From Scytonema sp. UIC 10036 (lineage in GTDB: Bacteria > Cyanobacteriota > Cyanobacteriia > Cyanobacteriales > Nostocaceae): 25,053 nucleotides of DNA. The notes beneath the pieces were generated by a model. The model did not search any database and had not been told where the DNA came from. It was given only the letters and a program-made list of their open reading frames with translations. Of the stretch, positions 15,587-22,204 are shown piece by piece; the stretch's first letter is position 1; every line of letters begins with the position of its first letter. The stretch covers positions 1-25,053 of the forward strand of contig NZ_WJFC01000194.1 in assembly GCF_009725235.1 (NCBI RefSeq), in the 5' to 3' direction. The position numbers were made by a program, and so were the translations under genes.

Positions 15587-15828
15587 AAACACATGAATTA
15601 AAAACTTGGAAACCATTCTTTGAAGCGGTAATCAGTGGAGAAAAAACTTTTGAGATACGAAAAGATGATAGAGGTTTTGAAGTAGGTGATATTCTCCATT
15701 TGATTGAAGTAGACCCCGACAATAACTTACAACCAACTGGGAGAATCGCTAGATTTACAATCACCTACATTTTAAGAGGTGAGCAATGGGGAGTTATGTC
15801 AGAATACGCGATACTAGCTATTAAATAA
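15583..15828 (+). CDS. DUF3850 (ASCH-like) domain protein
   Basis: The 81-residue sequence follows the DUF3850 pattern closely: HELKTWKPFFEAVISGEKTFEIRKDDRGFEVGD-type opening (Lys/Glu/Arg residues at about 19-26 and the FEVGD turn) and a C-terminal strand FTITYIL. DUF3850 belongs to the ASCH/PUA-like fold and is thought to bind RNA or modified nucleotides; its biological role is not settled. It is coupled to the RHH gene by an ATGA overlap and so belongs to the segregation operon, although nothing in known type II partition needs it. It may be a passenger or an RNA-level regulator. Confidence 0.75.
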   Translation: MKTHELKTWKPFFEAVISGEKTFEIRKDDRGFEVGDILHLIEVDPDNNLQPTGRIARFTITYILRGEQWGVMSEYAILAIK

Positions 15829-15840
15829 GGAGAACTGTAT

Positions 15841-16137
15841 ATGACCACAAATCAACCAACCATAGAAGAACGCTTAAGTAGACTAGAAACTTTATTTGTC
15901 AACGTAGGCGAGAAAGTAGCTGAACATGACGAAACAATCAAGCAACATGATGGAAACATTGATGTATTGGTAGCCAACATTCAGCTATTGACCGAGAACG
16001 TAGCTGCTGTAAGCCAAAGGGTAGACGCACTAGCAGAGCAAGCCGCAATAGACCGTCAAGAATTACGTAATTCAGTTAATCAAATACTTAATTACTTGCG
16101 TGACCGAAATGGTGGTAGTTCTCCACCACAAATTTAA
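15841..16137 (+). CDS. Coiled-coil protein, 98 residues
   Basis: Residues about 8-85 form an almost uninterrupted heptad pattern (IEERLSRLETLFVNV, then repeated VLVANIQLL and VAAVSQRVDAL segments), typical of a trimeric or dimeric coiled coil, ending in a Gly/Ser/Pro tail. There are no catalytic motifs or membrane spans. AAGGAG lies 7 bases before the ATG. It is the last gene of the parM operon, directly before an intrinsic terminator. A scaffold or filament-associated role is a guess from its location. Confidence 0.6.
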   Translation: MTTNQPTIEERLSRLETLFVNVGEKVAEHDETIKQHDGNIDVLVANIQLLTENVAAVSQRVDALAEQAAIDRQELRNSVNQILNYLRDRNGGSSPPQI

Positions 16138-16183
16138 AAACTGGCAATCCAGAGAGACCACCAGTTTCACATCATGAGTATAG

Positions 16184-16211
16184 AAGTCCTTCGACATAAA
16201 GGACTTTTTTT
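16184..16211 (+). terminator. Intrinsic terminator of the segregation operon
   Basis: AAGTCCTT (16184-16191) pairs perfectly with AAGGACTT (16199-16206) over a 7-base loop and runs into a T-tract. It ends transcription from the parM operon before the CRISPR array. Confidence 0.8.
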
Positions 16212-16300
16212 CATTTTACAGATAAAGAAATAACTTTCTCGAAAAGTTTTCTCATAAGTAAATCGCCTGTAAACACCAAAATACGGGCTTTTTCATGTCT

Positions 16301-17152
16301 TATAAAATCCCCTTTCGGGGCGAGGGAAGTGGAAAGGCTGAAAGTCATCTATGTGTTGAAAGAAGACATGGGTTTCCATCCCCTTTCGGGGTGATGTAAG
16401 TGGAAAGGCGTGCTAACTACTGCTCAAAGCCAAATCCCCTTCAAAGAGTTGTTTCCGTCCCCTTTCGGGGTGATGTAAGTGGAAAGTCCCTCAGACAAGC
16501 CATATGCTTTTCTCTGGGTCAATAACGTTTCCGTCCCCTTGCGGGGTGATGTAAGTGGAAAGTAGAAGCAAAGCTTGAGGAGTACAAAGAACAGCTCACG
16601 TTTCCGTCCCCTTGCGGGGTGATGTAAGTGTAAAGTATCAAAATAAACTGATACAAGCGCTTCTAGTTACATCGTTTCCATCCCCTTTCGCGGTGATGTA
16701 AGTGTAAAGAGTTCACTCTTGCGTTGCATTTCTACAGGTTTGGATTCCGAGGGTTTCCATCCCCTTTCGGGGCGAGGGAAGTGTAAAGTTTAAACCGTAT
16801 TATCGCAAAGCAGCAAAGCCCTCAAGGTTTCCATCCCCTTTCGGGGCGAGGGAAGTGTAAAGCAAAAAGGTTTGATTTTTCAGGATTTGCTTACAAAAGT
16901 TTCCATCCCCTTTCGGGGCGAGGGAAGTGTAAAGCGAAATAATTACTAAAAGTTTGCTGTTTTAATGTGTTTCCATCCCCTTTCGGGGCGAGGGAAGTGT
17001 AAAGAATCATGGAACGCAAGTGTCAGCTTCTATCTTTGCTTGTTTCCATCCCCTTTCGGGGCGAGGGAAGTGTAAAGCGCAACTGTAAACGGTATCAAAA
17101 TTTTGGATGAGAAATTGTTTCCATCCCCTTTCGGGGCGAGGGAAGTGTAAAG
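16301..17152 (-). CRISPR. CRISPR array, 12 repeats of 36 nt, 11 spacers of 34-43 nt, no cas genes nearby
   Basis: Repeats start at 16301 (degenerate), 16372, 16451, 16527, 16600, 16674, 16753, 16827, 16899, 16969, 17042 and 17117. On the plus strand they begin GTTTCC and end GTAAAG or GGAAAG; on the minus strand they end in GGGGATGGAAAC, matching the usual ATGGAAAC-like 5' handle of type I/III crRNAs, so transcription is most likely from the minus strand. This agrees with the damaged copy (first six bases TATAAA) at the low-coordinate end, as expected for the distal repeat. Repeats 7-12 are identical; repeats 2-6 form a second subtype (TGATGTAAGTG in place of CGAGGGAAGTG). Variable spacer length suggests type III or mixed use. 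No cas gene is in the window, so it would rely on Cas proteins encoded elsewhere. Confidence 0.97.
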
Positions 17153-17198
17153 AGTTCACTCTTGAAAGCCTTACTGTGAGCGAGTTTCAGACCCCCTA

Positions 17199-17335
17199 AT
17201 CGACACACCTCTAAAAAATTCTCAAAAATTTTCCCAAAGTGGTCTTTTTTGCAGCCTGAAAGTCTTACAGCGTAAGCCATCGACACACCTTAACGAAGTT
17301 ATGCGGTTTTCAAGGTTCGGGCGAGGTGTGTCGAT
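17199..17335. repeat. ATCGACACACCT, two direct copies and one inverted
   Basis: Exact 12-mers at 17199-17210 and 17279-17290, and the exact reverse complement AGGTGTGTCGAT at 17324-17335. The inner inverted pair is 33 bases apart. The set lies between the CRISPR array and the tyrosine recombinase gene. Confidence 0.85.
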
Positions 17336-17448
17336 TTGAGTCAACACTGCCTAAAACATAGAAGTTGTGATTTATAATGTCAAGTTTTAGTCTCAAAACT
17401 TAATTGAGTAGCTGATAAAGAAAATTTAGTGACCTACTTAGCCGTAGA

Positions 17449-17469
17449 CTGTTGATACAGGGTCAACAG
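17449..17469. other. Core-site-like inverted repeat before the recombinase gene
   Basis: CTGTTGA (17449-17455) and TCAACAG (17463-17469) are perfect 7-bp arms around a 7-base spacer, 10 bases before the recombinase ATG. Arm and spacer sizes resemble a tyrosine-recombinase core site, but an operator is equally possible. Confidence 0.35.
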
Positions 17470-17479
17470 CAGTTGAGCG

Positions 17480-18124
17480 ATGAAAGTCAATCGACATGGT
17501 AGGGCTAAAGTGCTTACACATGAGGAGATACAGCAAATTTTCAACCACGGGCTAGTATTTGACCGTGACCGAACTTTGTTTGGAGTATGCCTGTTTACAG
17601 CGTGTCGCATACGTGAAGCTTGTACCCTGTTGACCACTGACATCTACACACCCAAAGGACTGGTTAGACCTAAGCTGATTCTCAGGAAAGCGAACACTAA
17701 GGGCAAACTGGCAACTCGGTCTATACCAGTGATAGAAGATTTAAGAGAAATATTGTCTAGTTACTACACATTTGCGGGTAAGACTTATTTGTTCCCAGGC
17801 AGGAGTGACGGACATATTAGTGAAGATTCAGCCGCAAGAATTTTAAGAACGGCTTGCCAGCGAGTTGGGATAACTGGAGTGAGTACCCACAGTTTTAGAC
17901 GGACTGCCTTAACCCAGATGAGCAATGCTGGCATACCGTTACGGGTTATTCAGGAGATAAGCGGTCACAGGAATCTTGAGCAGTTGCAGAAATACCTAGA
18001 GGTATCGGAAGAACAAGTATTGGGTGCGGCTTCAAGCTTAGCTATGCTGTCACCTGTGGGACAAGATGTCGGGAAATATGGATATGACGACATCACGTTA
18101 AAACAACCGCATACCAAGGGATAG
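17480..18124 (+). CDS. Tyrosine recombinase (integrase), catalytic-domain type
   Basis: The 214-residue protein contains the catalytic set of the tyrosine recombinases: Arg43 (TACRIREA), a beta-hairpin Lys near 74-76 (NTKGK), His137 and Arg140 (HSFRR), His163 (SGHRN) and nucleophile Tyr172 (LQKYLEV). The usual N-terminal core-binding domain is nearly absent, since the catalytic domain begins within the first 15 residues; full-length XerC-type enzymes are about 300 residues. Upstream sequence shows no obvious frame remnant, so this is probably a natural short form rather than a truncation. Likely roles are plasmid dimer resolution or integration/excision. A core-site-like repeat lies just before the gene. 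It ends at a bidirectional terminator shared with the convergent RHH gene. Confidence 0.85.
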   Translation: MKVNRHGRAKVLTHEEIQQIFNHGLVFDRDRTLFGVCLFTACRIREACTLLTTDIYTPKGLVRPKLILRKANTKGKLATRSIPVIEDLREILSSYYTFAGKTYLFPGRSDGHISEDSAARILRTACQRVGITGVSTHSFRRTALTQMSNAGIPLRVIQEISGHRNLEQLQKYLEVSEEQVLGAASSLAMLSPVGQDVGKYGYDDITLKQPHTKG

Positions 18125-18163
18125 AAGTGTACTACATAAATTAGGAGACACCATTTTTAAAAC

Positions 18164-18188
18164 GAAACCCGGTATCTTACCGGGTTTC
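18164..18188. terminator. Bidirectional intrinsic terminator
   Basis: GAAACCCGGTA (18164-18174) pairs with TACCGGGTTTC (18178-18188), an 11-bp perfect stem with a 3-base loop, flanked by A/T-rich runs on both sides. It lies between the convergent recombinase and RHH genes and can serve both. Confidence 0.85.
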
Positions 18189-18190
18189 AT

Positions 18191-18409
18191 TTACTGACTG
18201 ATTAATTCCTCGTAGCGCGATCGCTCCAATTCCCCAGACTCATAAAGGTCTTTGTAAACCAATTCCCTAATATACCTACTCTTGTCTGGTTTCTTCTCTA
18301 GTAGCTCAATGATATCTGGAGCAAACTTGCACCCTATTGTTTTCTTACTCAATCCGTTGGGAGTGGGAATAAACTTCCCGCTTTTGTCTCTTTGCATAGT
18401 GGTTTCCAT
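18191..18409 (-). CDS. Small RHH-like regulator, 72 residues
   Basis: The first 25 residues are basic (QRDKSGKFIPTPNGLSKK) and resemble the N-terminal arm of small cyanobacterial CopG-like proteins. Next comes TIGCKFAPDIIELLEKKPDKSRYIRELVYKDLYESGE, which reads as a strand, helix, turn and helix, the ribbon-helix-helix plan. ATGs at 18409 and 18397 are both possible. Just upstream are palindromes GTTAACC/GGTTAAC (18440-18455) and a near copy (18519-18534), one over each divergent promoter. The gene therefore probably represses itself and the coiled-coil/SAP-like gene at 18652. An antitoxin-type role is possible, but no toxin partner is seen. Confidence 0.6.
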   Translation of the reverse strand: METTMQRDKSGKFIPTPNGLSKKTIGCKFAPDIIELLEKKPDKSRYIRELVYKDLYESGELERSRYEELISQ

Positions 18410-18439
18410 AATTGGCGTATATACACCTACCCTAACACA

Positions 18440-18455
18440 GTTAACCGTGGTTAAC
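18440..18455. promoter_or_regulatory. Operator 1, palindrome GTTAACCGTGGTTAAC
   Basis: Perfect 7-bp arms around GT. On the minus strand it covers GTTAAC, 16 bases from TATATA (minus-strand promoter candidate of the RHH gene), so binding would block that promoter. Confidence 0.6.
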
Positions 18456-18518
18456 TACCGATAAACTGTGATTATGGCTAAGTCGAAAAACATAAGTAAC
18501 AATCATCAAAAATCCGTA

Positions 18519-18555
18519 GTTTACCGTGGTTAACAACGGTTATCTATGGCATAAT
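18519..18555 (+). promoter_or_regulatory. Operator 2 and promoter of the 18652 gene
   Basis: GTTTACCGTGGTTAAC (18519-18534) differs from operator 1 by one base. It covers TGGTTA (18527-18532), which lies 17 bases from CATAAT (18550-18555), a plausible -35/-10 pair reading toward 18652. A further half-site-like AACGGTTATC follows at 18535-18544. Confidence 0.5.
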
Positions 18556-18651
18556 AGAGACATGAGGGCAAGAGGAAAGCTGAGCGAAGGAAGCTCGCAC
18601 CCACGCCCGATAAAAATTCAATCTCGCTTCATTGTTTAAGGAATCTCAACC

Positions 18652-19236
18652 ATGTTACTTAACAACACACTGACCACCATTCAATCTTCTATCGATTCAG
18701 TTCAAGCGCAAATTACAGCACTACAAGCGCAATTGGCGGAACTTCAGCACCACCAACAGGCTGTAATGAGTGTTGAGTCAGCCTGTGAAACTGCGATCGC
18801 GCAAGTCAAAACCGCGCTACAAATGCTCACTTCAGTCTCACCTGACGATATCAACACATTCAAAACCGCTATCAATGATGTGTTCGGTGAAGACCTACCC
18901 CAACTAACTGCAAGTGTTGACCCTGTAGAACCTACACCCCCGACACCAGCACCAGCACCTACCAATAACGATGTGTGGGGTGATGAGACACAGCCAACTA
19001 TCGATGTTTCTGCTGTTGCAGTGATGGACGCACCCCAACCAGAATCACAACCCGATAGTGAGTTGCATCTACTCACGTTTATGGAATTGATGGAATTATC
19101 AAGCGAGCAACTTAAGCGGCTGGCAAAGGCTAAGGGGGTGGAAGGATATCGCAAAATGACTAAAGGCGCGATCGCTGAACTCTTGCAAGATTCAATTCCC
19201 GCCAATGAAATAAAAATGGATAAGCCACAAAACTAG
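18652..19236 (+). CDS. Coiled-coil protein with C-terminal SAP/Rho-N-like domain, 194 residues
   Basis: N-terminal residues about 5-65 form a Gln/Ala/Leu-rich coiled coil (ITALQAQLAELQHHQQAV). The middle (about 85-140) is Pro/Ala/Thr-rich and probably unstructured. The C-terminal part (about 143-180: ELMELSSEQLKRLAKAKG, then YRKMTKGAIAELL) has the two-helix pattern of SAP/Rho N-terminal/HeH domains, which bind nucleic acid. No membrane segment or enzyme motif is present. AAGGAA lies about 9 bases before the ATG. It has a roughly 90-base leader behind an RHH-operator-controlled promoter. A tethering or nucleoid-type function is plausible but unproven. Confidence 0.6.
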   Translation: MLLNNTLTTIQSSIDSVQAQITALQAQLAELQHHQQAVMSVESACETAIAQVKTALQMLTSVSPDDINTFKTAINDVFGEDLPQLTASVDPVEPTPPTPAPAPTNNDVWGDETQPTIDVSAVAVMDAPQPESQPDSELHLLTFMELMELSSEQLKRLAKAKGVEGYRKMTKGAIAELLQDSIPANEIKMDKPQN

Positions 19237-19397
19237 TACTGTGACCTGGGCAAGTCGTAAAACTAGCCTCAAACAAAAACCCAAGTAATTTAAGGAGAAT
19301 TTTACGAATTTCAACATTATTCAAGCAATCCTAAAACCATTTGAGAGTTCGTCAGAGTGCATCTAAATCCATCTGTCTATCTTTCAAAGGAAAAAAT

Positions 19398-19805
19398 ATG
19401 AATCCCATAAAACACTTTGCCAAAGTTGGTCAAAAATTAAGCGAATCTCAACAAATCATGCAACAAGTTTATTTAGAATTTCACTTGATTGAAGATTTTG
19501 AAGGAATTCAACTAGGAGTATTGAGAGAGCTTATTGAATTTCATTCGATGATTTGGGATAGAGTTTTTGAATTAATGGCTCATACTGATGTACGAAAATA
19601 CAACTATCTAAACTACCCAAGCCAAAATAGGTCAGAAGAGTGGTTCCCGTGGCAAGAATATAATCGATTCTCCAAAAAACAAGAATTGAATAACGAGCAA
19701 CTTAAAGAGCTTCACAAAAAACTTGAAGCCAGTAATGGAGAAGTTACCTTATCTGAATCAGAACTACACTTCATTATTAAGGCGATAGAAGAAAAAATGA
19801 AATGA
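19398..19805 (+). CDS. Hypothetical protein, 135 residues
   Basis: I choose the ATG at 19398 because AAAGGA lies 8 bases upstream; the frame is open to 19341, but those codons look non-coding. The protein is soluble, charged and mostly helical. It has an aromatic central segment (YNYLNYPSQNRSEEWFPWQEYNRF within about 71-93) and helical ends (QLKELHKKLEASNG and SELHFIIKAIEEKMK). Not recognised. It lies alone between the SAP-like gene and the telomere resolvase gene, with an inverted repeat downstream. Confidence 0.55.
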   Translation: MNPIKHFAKVGQKLSESQQIMQQVYLEFHLIEDFEGIQLGVLRELIEFHSMIWDRVFELMAHTDVRKYNYLNYPSQNRSEEWFPWQEYNRFSKKQELNNEQLKELHKKLEASNGEVTLSESELHFIIKAIEEKMK

Positions 19806-19844
19806 CGCAACAGCGAAGCACAATAAGCAAAGCTTAACGGTAAA

Positions 19845-19884
19845 AAGCGCGATCGCACCTCACTAGTTGCTAGCAGTCGCGCTT
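19845..19884. repeat. 8-bp inverted repeat AAGCGCGA / TCGCGCTT
   Basis: AAGCGCGA (19845-19852) pairs with TCGCGCTT (19877-19884) over a 24-base loop, and the left arm overlaps a HIP1 octamer. It is just after the 135-residue gene and could end its transcript, although only a short A/T run follows. Confidence 0.4.
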
Positions 19885-19900
19885 CAAAATAAGCTCGAAC

Positions 19901-19961
19901 AACTTTGTACGCAACAGTTGACTGGCGTACAAAGTTAATGCTAGCATATGTGTACAAAGTT
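19901..19961. promoter_or_regulatory. GTACAAAGTT repeats upstream of the resolvase gene
   Basis: AACTTTGTACGC (19901-19912) and GCGTACAAAGTT (19925-19936) form a perfect 12-bp inverted repeat around a 12-base centre that itself holds CAGT/ACTG. A third copy, GTACAAAGTTAA, lies at 19952-19963 in the same orientation as the second, and the palindrome ATGCTAGCAT (19938-19947) fills the gap. The set ends about 20 bases before the start codon, so it is a likely operator, and possibly a recognition site of the resolvase itself. Confidence 0.6.
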
Positions 19962-19981
19962 AAAAAGAGGTGGAGGGGAAT

Positions 19982-22069
19982 ATGGCTGAAAAAACATACA
20001 TCAAGTTTGTGAAAGAAGTCCGTACAGCCTGGGTTAAGGAATGGTCGATGGAGTTCCTTAAGGGTCTTGAAGCTACCCCAAACGATTCTATTGAGAGCTA
20101 CTGCAAAACTAAATTAGATGAGTTTAGTTCGATCTGCGTGGAAAAGACTGGTAATCCAGAAGATTCCGATAGCTGGAAGAGTTCAGCAGTTACCTACTTG
20201 TCTGGTGTTCGCAAGGCTGTTAAAGCATGGCAAGAGTCAGTAGAACTAAATGATGGCAACAGTTTCGAGTACAAAGGTAAAGACGGCAATGTTACCCGTG
20301 ACCATAAAGCCCTGTTGTACATGAACTATGGGCGTGACTTCCTTAAGGATGTTAAAGAAAAGGGAGAGACGAAAAAGCAAGAACAACGACGCAATTTAAC
20401 CCCTATCAACAACGTGTCTGAGATTCAAGGTGCTATTGAAAGTGCCTGTTTGTCAGATGATTGGCGAGAACTGGCAACAGGCATTGAGTTTGCGCTTGGT
20501 GCGCGTTTGGGAGAAGTATTACTCACAGCTGAGATTAAACAGCTTAATCAGTTCCAAGTTGAATTCAAGGGACAAATCAAAACTAAGGATGAGGATAGGT
20601 TTGAATATCCCAAGTACACTTTAATCGAGTCCTGGAAGGTCGTAGACGCGCTCTTAAAACTGCGTCGGATGGCTGAAAACAAAGAAATTAAAAACTGTTT
20701 ACTCGCTGAGGTTGATAGCCGCAAGAATGCCACAGTTAACCGCAAGGTCAGAGAGATATTCGGAGAACTATTACAGCCTCCACACGGAGTAGAGCAAATC
20801 TCAAGCCATAAACTCAGATCGGCTCATGCCGCGATCGCATTCTATTTATTCGGCAGTTACACACAATCATTTGGTTCATTCGTCAAGGATAACCTCGGAC
20901 ACAAGGGAGATGGAGAAGCAGCTAACTATGAAGACTATTCTGTTGTTGATAAAAATGGTAAGCCAATGATACAAGGTGCTTGGCTGGACAGACTGAAAGA
21001 AGAACCGGGTAAACCAACTCAAGTCATTGTACAGCCACGGTTAAGGCTCACTAAAGCAGCTAAGGACTTAATTGATAATCAAGGGTTCTTACCATTCCCC
21101 GACCAAGTAAGCAGAGTAGAAGAACTAATTAGGTTAGCTCAAGTCGGTAAGCAGTTTGAGGAAGGTAAGTTAGTTAAAGAGGTTGTAACAATCGTGGAAA
21201 AGCCAGTTGAAAAAATTGTTGAGAAAGTAGTTGAAGTACCAGTTGAGAAGATTGTTGAAGTTCCTGTTGAAAAGGTAGTAGAGAAAATGATTGAAGTGCC
21301 AGTTGAAGTGTCTGTTGAACAAGTTATCGAAAAAATGCTGCAAGATAAAACGATTGAAAAAATAATCCAACAATTGCTTGCAGTGCCTACTGTTGAAGTC
21401 ACCACTGCTGAAATAGTCACTGCTGAAGAATCTACTATTGAAGTTGCTACTATTGAAGTTGCTACTGCTGAAGTTCCCATTGCTGAAATACCCACTATTG
21501 AAGTACTCACTACTGAACAACCACAAAAACCAGTAATAGAAAAAGATTTAAGTCAAGTCAGTAACGATAAACTGTATGGCTCAACTACTCCTTATAGTGG
21601 CAACGAAAAAATTAGAAGAGCAGTACAGGCTGTGAAAGCTTATAACGAACGGCAGTACAGTACAGATACAATGTGGGCTATCAACACTAAAGTTTTGACT
21701 GAGTTGACTGGATGTAGATCGTCCATCCTAAAAAACTATTTAGAATCACCTGAAGGTAGGTTGCAGGTGACGGACTATAACTTAGAGAAAGGCTTGGGAT
21801 ATCACCACAACAAAGGACGTGGTAGTGTTACACAGTTCATTAAGCTAGAAGGTACTCAAGCAGCGTCTACTACTCCAGTGCAAGCAACTGTAACCCCAAA
21901 AATTAAAAGCCAAACTATTACCTTAAAAGCTACAGAAGTTTCACGAATGGACATTGAACACACGCTAAAACAAAAACCAGGTTGGACAGTGACCACTAAG
22001 GATAGAAGTAAAGTTGTGGCGGTCTATGGGCTTAATGAAAATAATGAAGTAGTGGAAATTAAAGATTAA
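19982..22069 (+). CDS. Protelomerase (telomere resolvase) family tyrosine recombinase
   Basis: I take ATG 19982 (GGAGGGG just upstream) rather than GTG 19970. In this 695-residue numbering the catalytic residues are Arg175 (ALGARLGEVLLTAE), Lys200 (GQIKTKD), His276 and Arg279 (SSHKLRSAH), His307 (NLGHKG) and Tyr316 (EAANYEDY). The Arg-to-Lys gap (25) and His-to-Tyr gap (9) equal those of phage phiKO2 TelK as I recall them (R275/K300, H416/Y425). Protelomerases cut a palindromic site and seal hairpin telomeres on linear replicons. An N-terminal helical domain (1-130) precedes the catalytic core. A low-complexity linker (about 396-515) of VEK/VPVEK then TIEV/TAEV repeats follows, and a C-terminal domain (about 530-625, IRRAVQAVKAYN, LTELTGCRSSILKNYL) could bind DNA. 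No certain telomere site is visible here. A related non-resolving recombinase remains possible. Confidence 0.75.
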   Translation: MAEKTYIKFVKEVRTAWVKEWSMEFLKGLEATPNDSIESYCKTKLDEFSSICVEKTGNPEDSDSWKSSAVTYLSGVRKAVKAWQESVELNDGNSFEYKGKDGNVTRDHKALLYMNYGRDFLKDVKEKGETKKQEQRRNLTPINNVSEIQGAIESACLSDDWRELATGIEFALGARLGEVLLTAEIKQLNQFQVEFKGQIKTKDEDRFEYPKYTLIESWKVVDALLKLRRMAENKEIKNCLLAEVDSRKNATVNRKVREIFGELLQPPHGVEQISSHKLRSAHAAIAFYLFGSYTQSFGSFVKDNLGHKGDGEAANYEDYSVVDKNGKPMIQGAWLDRLKEEPGKPTQVIVQPRLRLTKAAKDLIDNQGFLPFPDQVSRVEELIRLAQVGKQFEEGKLVKEVVTIVEKPVEKIVEKVVEVPVEKIVEVPVEKVVEKMIEVPVEVSVEQVIEKMLQDKTIEKIIQQLLAVPTVEVTTAEIVTAEESTIEVATIEVATAEVPIAEIPTIEVLTTEQPQKPVIEKDLSQVSNDKLYGSTTPYSGNEKIRRAVQAVKAYNERQYSTDTMWAINTKVLTELTGCRSSILKNYLESPEGRLQVTDYNLEKGLGYHHNKGRGSVTQFIKLEGTQAASTTPVQATVTPKIKSQTITLKATEVSRMDIEHTLKQKPGWTVTTKDRSKVVAVYGLNENNEVVEIKD

Positions 22070-22108
22070 GCAACCTTGCTATCAATCATTAAAAAACGTG
22101 CTGCAAGC

Positions 22109-22147
22109 TAACCTCAGATGACATTAGTTTCTGGGGTTAAATTTTTG
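22109..22147 (+). terminator. Terminator-like hairpin after the resolvase gene
   Basis: TAACCTCAGA (22109-22118) pairs with TCTGGGGTTA (22130-22139), with one T-G position, and is followed by an A/T-rich run including TTTTT. It lies 40 bases after the resolvase stop. Confidence 0.6.
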
Positions 22148-22204
22148 GCTCGAAAACTCAGTTTTCAAAATTGGTCGGAAAAACGCTGAGAGCGAGAATT
22201 AACA

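Larger units (their letters stand above)
17153..17479. promoter_or_regulatory. Probable CRISPR leader and intergenic repeats
   Basis: This 327-base stretch without a gene abuts the conserved end of the array, where the minus-strand leader should be. It begins (plus strand) AGTTCACTCTTG, a 12-mer found again inside the array at 16710. ATCGACACACCT occurs at 17199 and 17279, with its reverse complement at 17324-17335. A longer imperfect duplication starts GAAAGCCTTAC at 17164 and GAAAGTCTTAC at 17258. The repeats may be leader duplications or binding sites for the adjacent recombinase. Confidence 0.55.

Noticed and set aside
17095..17286. 63-codon minus-strand frame across the last CRISPR repeat and leader
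   Set aside because: It reads through a CRISPR repeat and has no protein-like character.
21139..21526. Two antisense frames opposite the resolvase linker
   Set aside because: They are Ser/Thr- or Phe/Asn-rich translations of the simple VEK/TIEV repeat DNA; the plus-strand gene explains the sequence.
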